Assembly: GCA_943704425.1 (NCBI GenBank)
Contig: CALSCP010000368.1
Location: forward strand, 74,384-102,520
From: Ministeria vibrans ATCC 50519
Lineage: Eukaryota; Opisthokonta; Filasterea
Length of the DNA stretch: 28,137 bases
Direction: 5' to 3'
The position numbers and the translations under genes are program-made. Under the pieces are notes generated by a model that saw only the letters and a list, made by a program, of their open reading frames with translations, did not search any database and was not told where the DNA came from. Of the stretch, positions 20,935 through 28,137 are shown in pieces. Every line of letters starts with the position of its first letter. The stretch's first letter is position 1.

Positions 20935-22328
20935 TTGTTGTTGTTGTTGTTGCTGCTGCTGTTGTTGTTGATGATGATGATGATGTTGTTGGTGTTGCTG
21001 CTGGTGATGGTGTGGCTGCTGATGGTGCGTCTGCTGATGAGGATACTGCTGATGCTGCTGGAAGTTGTGACCATGGTGGTGGTGGAGATGATGGTGCCCG
21101 CCATGCTGCTGTTGCTGTTGCTGTGGAGGGTGATACCCCTTGAAATTGCCCCCACCAAAGTGACGCGTTTGTTGCTGCTGCTGCTGCTGCTGCTGTTGTT
21201 GTTGAGGTTGTTGTTGTTGTTGCTGTTGTTGGTGTTGTTGTTGGTGTTGGTGTTGTTGTTGTTGGTACGCCTGCTGCGGCTGCTGCTGTTGCTGCTGCTG
21301 AGGGTAGAAGTGGGGTACAGGCCCGGCACGCTGACCCTGTTGTTGTTGTAGTTGTTGTTGTTGGCCCATAGGGAGTGGTGTGAACGATGGCTTATCCCCT
21401 GGATTGAGTCCTGCCCGCACAAGCGCCTCGTCCCATTGCTGTTGCAGAAAAAAAGAAAATAATATATATTTAAAGGTGAAGAACGTTAAAGCTACACGAG
21501 TGTACCTGTTGCTGAGCGTGCAGGAGAGCAAGAGTCGTAAAGTGATTTTTCGGGTTGTTCAAGTCCGGATTGGGCACAACGCTATGGGGAAGAATGTCAG
21601 ACACCAGTATGAGAAAGAACCCCCCTAATTGATAGGGTTTTTATTACCCATTCGTGACGTCGGCGGCCACGCCAGGAGCCATGCCGGTGGCGACAAGTTG
21701 CTGGAAAAGCACCTGGCGCTGCTGGAGTTGCTGCTGTTGTTGTTGATGAAAGAAGAAGGCCTGTTGTTGCTGCTGTTGTTGGTGCAGCTGGGCAGCCACA
21801 AGCGAGTACGCTGCTGCATTTGAGGATTCCAAAGGCGACGCGGGCGTCCCTGTGACATGGGCATTGGACGCGTTGCTTGCGTTGGGTGGTGGCGACGCCT
21901 GGAAGACGCCCTCGACAACGGGCGAGGTTGGCGATGGTGCAGTGACGTTGTTGGACGCTGTCATACCACTTGAAACAGCAGCGGAAGAGGCGGCTGCACT
22001 GCTGGTGGCTGTGGTGCTGGCAGCGGGAGGACTGGGCGAGGACAACGCGACGTTTGCCGTTGTTGCCGGAGTGTTTGCAGCGGCTGCAGTGGACGACACA
22101 GCAATACCGGCGGCAGTTGCGGCGGTCGATGGCGTGGGCGCGGCACTGGAGGCCTGGTCAGGCGGCGAGGAAGGCGATGCGACCGTCTCTCGAGTATGGC
22201 TGTTGGGTACCAAGTCAATGCTTGCCGGCAACAGATGCCGCATGTACAGCGGATCGTGCATAGCGGACTCGGCGGCATCCATGCCTTGCGAAATCATCTA
22301 TCGGCCAAAGAAACCCAAAATATGGATG

Positions 22329-22397
<69 letters not shown>

Positions 22398-23054
22398 AAA
22401 GAAGCAAAAAAACAATACCAGATTTTGAAAAGCAAGGCCGTTGAGAGACGCAAGGAGTTGTTCTTCGCGGAGACGCTCTTCTCGGAGTTCGCGCAGACGC
22501 TCGTCAAAGACCACAGACGACGGGGTGGTTGGAAAATCCTCTTGGATCATATCCAAAGGCGATTTTTTCGCAGCGTCAGTCAATGCAGACAATGGAGCGA
22601 GAGACGACTGGGCTGGGGCGGTGGTGGTGGCAGCGGAGGCTGTGGCGGGGGCTGCGGGGGCTGTGGCGGGCGCGGTAGCGGCGTTTGAGGGCGGAATGAG
22701 AGGGGCGACGAGGCTCGGTGCTGCTGCAAACGGCGGTGTTGTGGAATTTGTCGCGTTGGGCGTCGTGCTGGCGCTGCTGGTGGTCGACCAGGCAAGCTGG
22801 GGGACGGCACCGACGCCTGCGCTTGCGATGACGGGATAGCTGTGCAAGGGAACGGTTGGCGAGGCGTCGCCGGGAATTCCATTGGCCACAAACAGGGGTG
22901 GAGGCGCGTTCATGGCAGCCGCAGTGGCAGCCAGCATGCTGGGATCTTGCGGGCCGCCGGAGAGCCAGACGGGTGCGTACGATGGGAGATTGGGGAGGGC
23001 AGTAGGGGGCACACCCGGCGACGACGCGACCGTTACATGGTCCATGTCACCCAT
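18986..23054 (-). CDS. Pumilio/PUF RNA-binding translational regulator
   Basis: Ten exons: 23054-22419, 22297-21648, 21581-21506, 21438-20442, 20146-20083, 20007-19848, 19786-19715, 19651-19526, 19458-19253, 19163-18986; about 1054 residues. PUF proteins bind 3' UTRs and recruit deadenylation and repression factors in the cytoplasm. The N-terminal two thirds are low complexity: Ala/Pro/Ser/Thr-rich, then long Gln and His runs in exon 4. The C-terminal PUF domain (about 690-1054) has eight repeats whose RNA-contact pentads read SRFIQ, NYVIQ, CRVIQ, NHVVQ, CRVIQ, NYVVQ, SNVVE and NYVVQ. By the established PUF code these match animal PUM1/PUM2 at the base-contact positions and predict UGUANAUA as the target. 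Nearly every repeat is cut by an intron. The start at 23054 is the first ATG of an open exon. Intron 1 contains a 64-nt homopolymer and intron 4 a CT-rich satellite. It is head-to-head with the coiled-coil gene. Confidence 0.93.
20232..20400. repeat. GA/CT-rich satellite in Pumilio intron 4
   Basis: Purine-rich on plus (CT-rich in the sense strand), within the 295-nt intron 20147-20441. A non-simple word, ACAAAGTGATAGAGAG on plus, occurs at 20257-20272 and again at 20370-20385. The second copy is part of a 23-nt stretch identical, in sense orientation, to part of the GH3 intron at 27689-27711. Confidence 0.85.
20890..21370 (-). repeat. Coding CAG/CAA and CAT/CAC repeats (polyGln/His) in Pumilio exon 4
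   Basis: Mixed CAG/CAA codons with CAC/CAT interruptions encode a region of roughly 160 residues dominated by Gln and His, including a Gln run of more than 15 residues. Mixed codons suggest selection for the amino acid rather than pure slippage. Similar low-complexity regions in PUF proteins are associated with assembly into RNA granules; that role is inferred here. Confidence 0.85.
22332..22395. repeat. 64-bp A homopolymer in Pumilio intron 1
   Basis: An uninterrupted A run on plus (T on the sense strand) inside the 121-nt intron 22298-22418, taking up half the intron. In the sense strand it lies 30 to 90 nt upstream of the 3' splice site. Its exact length may be affected by sequencing error. 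Confidence 0.9.
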
Positions 23055-23208
23055 GAAAAGCCGCGCGAAGGGTAGAGACGAGGGAGTGGGGTGGGGTGGG
23101 ATGGGGTGGGGTGGGCTTCAGGTTGTGCCACACACTAGGTAGTGAGCGTTGAAATGAATGAGGAATTGAGAATTGCGAACGCGATCGATCAAATCTAATC
23201 AAATTCAA
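23055..23208. promoter_or_regulatory. Divergent promoter between Pumilio and coiled-coil genes
   Basis: 154 bp between start codons. Next to the Pumilio ATG is a G-run cluster (23082-23115) able to form a G-quadruplex on the plus strand. Nearer the coiled-coil gene are GCGATCGATCAAATC and ATTCAAATG words (23181-23211). No TATA box was seen. Promoter function is inferred. Confidence 0.5.
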
Positions 23209-25134
23209 ATGTCTGGCGCCGAGATACGCCAAGGGCTTGGTCCTTGGAACGAGGTTCCTTTGTGTGTACGGTCTCACTTGGCGGTAGTCATGGAGCTGTT
23301 GGAGGTAGGACTATAAATTCATACTATGAAGCTTTTCAACAATAAACAAAACACTGAAATGCAGAAGCACACGGACACGCTTGAGTTGCACGAGCGAACC
23401 ATGACTGGACTCGATGAGTCGATTGCCCAGTGTGTGACTCGTTCTGAGATAAAGAGATTGGGCCAGGAGAGTGGGACTGACAGTGACAGTTCGAGCGCGC
23501 CAAGACGAGGGCGCCCGTCGCCCAGCTCCGTGACGCTCCAGAGCGAATCTGAGCTCGCCCACTTGCGGCAGACTATCAAGGGTCTTCGTGAACGCGTGTG
23601 TGAACTCGAGCGCGCTCAACAGCGACGCGATTTGGACGAGAGCGACCAGCGCGCCAAAATTGAATTGGTCGACGAATCGGACTTGATGAGTCGTGTGGAA
23701 GTGCTGCGCCTGCTCAGTGAAAAGGCTACAAAGCAAAGCGTAGCGGATGCTCTCAAACGCAAAGTGAACGCGCGCGAGTTTACCGATTGCATTGCAACGA
23801 AGCTGGATGCGACTGATGTTGAAGCGCTCATAGAGCAACGCCTTGCCGACCTGACTGTCACTCAGCGTCGTGCTCAAGAGGACGTTGAACGCGTCATGGC
23901 GCGCATTGACGAACTTGAAAGACTACGACCGAGTCGCGACGAGGTGGAGTCGGCACTCGATGGTGTCGAGCAACAGTGTGCGCATCATGCAGCGTCGCTC
24001 GTCGAGACGTGCCTCGACGAACACGTACACGCACTGCGTGAAGACCTCTATGCTGCCGTGGACGATGCAGTGGCGGCGCACGACCCAGCACGACTTGCGG
24101 CGTCCGTCACCGAACTAGGGACCACCGTGAGTACGCTGGCGGGACGCGTCGAGGAAACGCACCGATTGGCGTCGGCAGTCAGGGACGCTACACAGTGTCG
24201 CATGTCGGAAGAGGACGGTGCAAGTGAAGAGCGAGTATCGCCCAGTGTGCGCCACGCCCTTGAACGCCGCATGGACAGTGTACAACGTGACACGACGCGT
24301 GCTCTAGACGAACTACAGCGACGCGTCGACAACGGCACACACGAACGCCATTGTGAGGTACAACGGGCACTTAACGATGCGCTCGACGAGACACGACGAC
24401 GCACGGCGTTGATCGAGGAGCGAGTGCGAGCACACGAGGTCGATATGATGCGTCGTGAAAAGGCACTGGCGTCACAAATCCACGAGCATGAGTCAAATAT
24501 TGTGGCGCAGACGCGCACGGCGACTGCCAGTGTGGTGGACGAGGCGGTGCGAGCAGCGCGAAAGAAGGACAAGGGCGCGCGCAACGAACTGCAGATGTCG
24601 GTGCGTCGACTGCACTCGGCGCTCGAACAGCAAACTGCCATCAACCGGTCGCTACACACCAGTGTTGAGCGGGCCAGTCGTACGATGGCACTCGGGCGAT
24701 GGCACTTTGAGCTTGCCAGTACACCTGTCAGTTTGCACACGGCCGTTGCGGTTCCTTTGACGACAACCATTCTCACAGAAGGGCCTGTGCACCTCCTGGA
24801 GTGGCACTCGGGCGACAGTGCCGTAGTGGTAACACACGCAGGCCTGTACCGAGTGCGTCTTGTCGTGTCCCACCTCGCAGCCGCACTACCATCGCCATCA
24901 CCACCGCCCGTCGTGAGTGTCCTCGCAAACTGCTCACCTGTCATGCACCTCCACACTTCCCCCTCCTCGTCCACACGCCCCCCCACCACCCCTTTCCCTT
25001 CTGTCTCAGCATCGTCTCATGCGCTCCTCTCAGCCGTCGCGTGTGTCCGCCTCGCCCGTCGCGACCGCCTTTCCATTGCCGCAGTTCACCTGACCGCTGT
25101 GGCAGGCCTTCTTGAAATCAGCCAAATGTCGTAG
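23209..25134 (+). CDS. Coiled-coil protein with a possible C1q/TNF-like C-terminal domain
   Basis: I do not recognise an ortholog. The model has exon 1 23209-23304 and exon 2 23365-25134, joined by a 60-nt intron (GTAGG to TGCAG), giving about 621 residues beginning MSGAEIRQGLGPWNEVP. The splice gives an unbroken heptad-rich helix (MELLEKHTDTLELHE). The ATG at 23326 inside the inferred intron is the alternative start and would replace the first residues with KLFNNKQ-type sequence. Residues about 25-465 are almost entirely coiled coil, rich in Glu, Arg, Ala and Leu. From about 474 a beta-rich segment follows: GRWHFELA, GLYRVRLVVSH, a Pro/Ser insert, CVRLARRDRLSIAAV, and AGLLEI near the end. 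The order of an aromatic 'GxYxV' strand, a 'xLxxxDxLxI' strand and a terminal 'xGxLxI' strand resembles C1q-like jelly rolls, but this is a weak match. It is tail-to-tail with eIF1A at 74 bp. Confidence 0.72.
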
Positions 25135-25208
25135 AGACCGAATAATATAATTATAATTATATAAGAAAAGAAAAAAGAAATCTCTCGTTTTTACAAATAG
25201 AGCAGTAC

Positions 25209-26559
25209 TCAAATCTAAAGAATATGAAAAAGAAAAGAAAACGAAAAAAAAAAAAAAACAAGAAAGCGAGTGAGAAAAGAGTGAGAGCGGAACCGAGTTG
25301 AGGATTACGTCATCAATGTCGTCGTCATCATCATCGTCGTCGCCTTCGTGCTGGAAGACCAGCTCATCGTCGTCGTCGCCCTGGCCAAACGTGACTGTTT
25401 CGTTGATCTTTGCCGACTCCTATCGAGAGCAGCGAGACAAAAAAGAGTTGTGTGAGTGTGGGCGCGGGCCAAGCAAGGCCTTGATTTGCGTACCGGCAGC
25501 TCGCCGTAGGTCTTGAGGCTGCGCGCCTCGTCGGCGTTGTACTTGAGAATGATGTCACCGCGGTCGTCTTGGTACTCGCGCAGACCAATCAAAATGATGT
25601 CGCCCTGGTTAATCCACACCTACGACAAGTACGCGCACAACAACACGATGAATTGTCCCAACTGACTGCGTGTGTGCACATTTACCTTCTTTCGCAGCTT
25701 GCCACGGATATGGCAGATGCGTTGCTTGCCATCAAAGCAGTTCGCCTCAATGTAGCCATTGCCAAGCATCTTCTGCACTTGTGCGTATTCTGCACACACA
25801 ACAAAAAAAATGAGCAACAACTCAACGCCACTGCGGATTTCTCGCGTATGGACAAGACGACCAAAACAAACATGGTCAAGGTATAGACGCAAGAACAGCA
25901 GGGAGAAGTAAAACGCCGTATTAAAACCACACAGCGAAGGGAAGGGAGAGACGCGCGCCGTTGCGACGAAACTCGACCGTTGCAGGGCCACCCAGCGTGG
26001 AATGCATGGCACGGGGTGTTCAGTGGGTAGACCGAGAGTAACGTGGTCGGGGAGCAGAACAACGAGGATGGCGTTGGAAGGAGAAGGAGCGCAAAAGAGC
26101 TGGACGCATGCAGCCAAAAAGCGCTTCACGCGACACGACGACTGCGCCCGAGCGCTCACCTTGGCCGTCGTCTTTGAAAATGAGCTCGCGCTTGTCCGCG
26201 TCGTTCTCGTTCTTTCCTCGCCTGCGGTTTTTACCACCTTTTCCTGCGCACGGAGCAGAGCGGTGGGTGTCAGACAAGATATCGTTTGCGCATCAGAAAA
26301 AAAAAAGAAAAAAAAAGAGAGAGGAAACCTCACAGAAAAAAAAAATGTGTGTGTATGTGTGTGTGTGTGTGTGTGTGTGTCAACGGGAGAGTATGGGGGC
26401 AAGGAGAAGAGGGCAGTGCTAACAACGCATATGGGAGAGCGAAGACGCGACGAGCGGAAGAGAATCAGTGGTGGTCGAGCAAATAGAGCACAGGGACACT
26501 TCCACGGGCGGTAGACGACCCCTGTCTGCATACTGCGGCGTACCTTTACTCTTGGGCAT
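25209..26559 (-). CDS. EIF1AX: Translation initiation factor eIF1A
   Basis: Six coding exons: 26559-26544, 26243-26160, 25789-25686, 25619-25494, 25419-25309, 25214-25209; 148 residues, very close to the 143-144 of animal eIF1A. It binds the 40S A site, promotes scanning and start-codon selection, and partners with eIF1, eIF5B and eIF2. Order along the protein: basic N-tail [15 protein letters not shown]; the OB-fold with [42 protein letters not shown] and [14 protein letters not shown]; the helical segment [16 protein letters not shown]; and the acidic C-tail with INETVTFG and an Asp run. The last exon supplies only Ile and the stop, ending DDIDDI, which is the conserved eIF1A C-terminus; reading through the donor would add a foreign tail. 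Introns 1 and 2 (300 and 370 nt) are long for this window and hold an AC microsatellite and A/T tracts. It is head-to-head with the GH3 gene, 85 bp between starts. Confidence 0.95.
25790..26159 (-). other. Long intron 2 of eIF1A
   Basis: A 370-nt intron (GTGAG to TGCAG in the sense strand). I looked for C/D-box snoRNA motifs (TGATGA and CTGA in a suitable arrangement) and for open coding segments with family similarity and saw neither. It holds mixed-composition sequence with no strong repeat. Confidence 0.6.
26244..26543 (-). repeat. Intron 1 of eIF1A with GT and A-rich tracts
   Basis: A 300-nt intron (GTACG to GCAG in the sense strand). On plus it carries A-rich runs at 26298-26345 and a GT microsatellite at 26346-26380. 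No gene was recognised in it. Confidence 0.75.
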
Positions 26560-26644
26560 GGCTGTGTATATGAATTATTTTGATTCTTGAATATTTTAAG
26601 TAAGTCATAAGTCATAAGACAGATTTATTCTTTCATCTTTGCGA
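26560..26644. promoter_or_regulatory. 85-bp divergent promoter, eIF1A and GH3 genes
   Basis: Only 85 bp separate the two ATGs. It is AT-rich, with TATATGAATT near the eIF1A side, TTGATTCTTGAATATTTT in the middle, and a direct repeat TAAGTCATAAGTCATAAG at 26600-26617. Shared regulation of a housekeeping translation factor and a secreted hydrolase is inferred from spacing only. Confidence 0.5.
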
Positions 26645-28071
<1,427 letters not shown>

Positions 28072-28083
28072 GTATGTAATCCA

Positions 28084-28137
<54 letters not shown>
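28084..28137. repeat. CA then TA microsatellite at right edge
   Basis: (CA)n 28084-28104 followed by (TA)n to the window end, in the intron after GH3 exon 6. Confidence 0.9.

Noticed and set aside
20803-21422. Open frames encoding poly-Leu/Val on plus and poly-Asn/Ser on minus
   Set aside because: They are other-frame readings of the CAG/CAA region of Pumilio exon 4, whose Gln/His frame continues into the PUF domain.
21852-22688. Plus-strand 278-residue open frame with a long Lys run
   Set aside because: It is antisense to Pumilio exons 1-2 and crosses the A64 tract; composition is the shadow of an Ala/Ser/Thr-rich sense frame.
23326-23364. ATG at 23326 as the start of the coiled-coil protein
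   Set aside because: The two-exon model from 23209 gives a longer coherent protein with a normal 60-nt intron; it remains possible without cDNA.
25790-26159. Intron-encoded snoRNA in eIF1A
   Set aside because: Translation-factor introns often host snoRNAs, but I found no TGATGA and CTGA boxes in suitable positions on the sense strand.

Overview
This window is nuclear DNA from an intron-rich, gene-dense eukaryote, most likely a free-living heterotrophic protist. I read ten protein genes in 28 kb, with spliceosomal introns (mostly 44 to 135 nt), microsatellites in introns, long Gln/His/Ser/Gly runs in proteins, and no operons. A POC5-type centriole protein implies an organism that builds centrioles, hence probably flagella at some stage. 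I cannot name the species. All splice models are my own reading from reading-frame continuity, GT/AG boundaries and family conservation.

Layout from left to right: (1) minus strand, 32-1622, an MBOAT lysophospholipid acyltransferase of the LPCAT3/MBOAT5 type, running off the left edge; (2) plus, 1755-5114, NRDE2-like nuclear RNA-surveillance protein, intronless; (3) plus, 5204-8488, a single-chain biotin carboxylase / biotin carrier / carboxyltransferase resembling bacterial long-chain acyl-CoA carboxylases; (4) minus, 8686-12577, type I phosphatidylinositol-4-phosphate 5-kinase in 11 exons; (5) plus, 12959-16274, a protein with four PH domains whose start codon appears to sit alone on its first exon; (6) plus, 16660-18701, POC5; (7) minus, 18986-23054, a Pumilio protein with eight canonical repeats; (8) plus, 23209-25134, a coiled-coil protein with a possible C1q/TNF-like C-terminal domain; (9) minus, 25209-26559, translation factor eIF1A ending in a tiny last coding exon; (10) plus, from 26645 off the right edge, a secreted plant-type glycoside hydrolase family 3 beta-xylosidase.

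The genes do not form a pathway. A loose theme is phosphoinositide and lipid metabolism: LPCAT3-like acyltransferase, acyl-CoA carboxylase, PIP5K and, next to it, a tetra-PH protein that could bind phosphoinositides. Four head-to-head pairs have only 85 to 381 bp between start codons, and several tail-to-tail pairs have 74 to 284 bp between stop codons. Shared promoters and overlapping 3' UTRs are therefore likely.

The most unusual signals are the abundance of GTAC 5' splice sites (18 of 42 donors), the eukaryotic single-chain acyl-CoA carboxylase with a shortened biotin-carboxylase N-terminus, the split start codon and split terminal codon exons, and an identical 23-nt sequence in sense orientation within introns of two unrelated genes.
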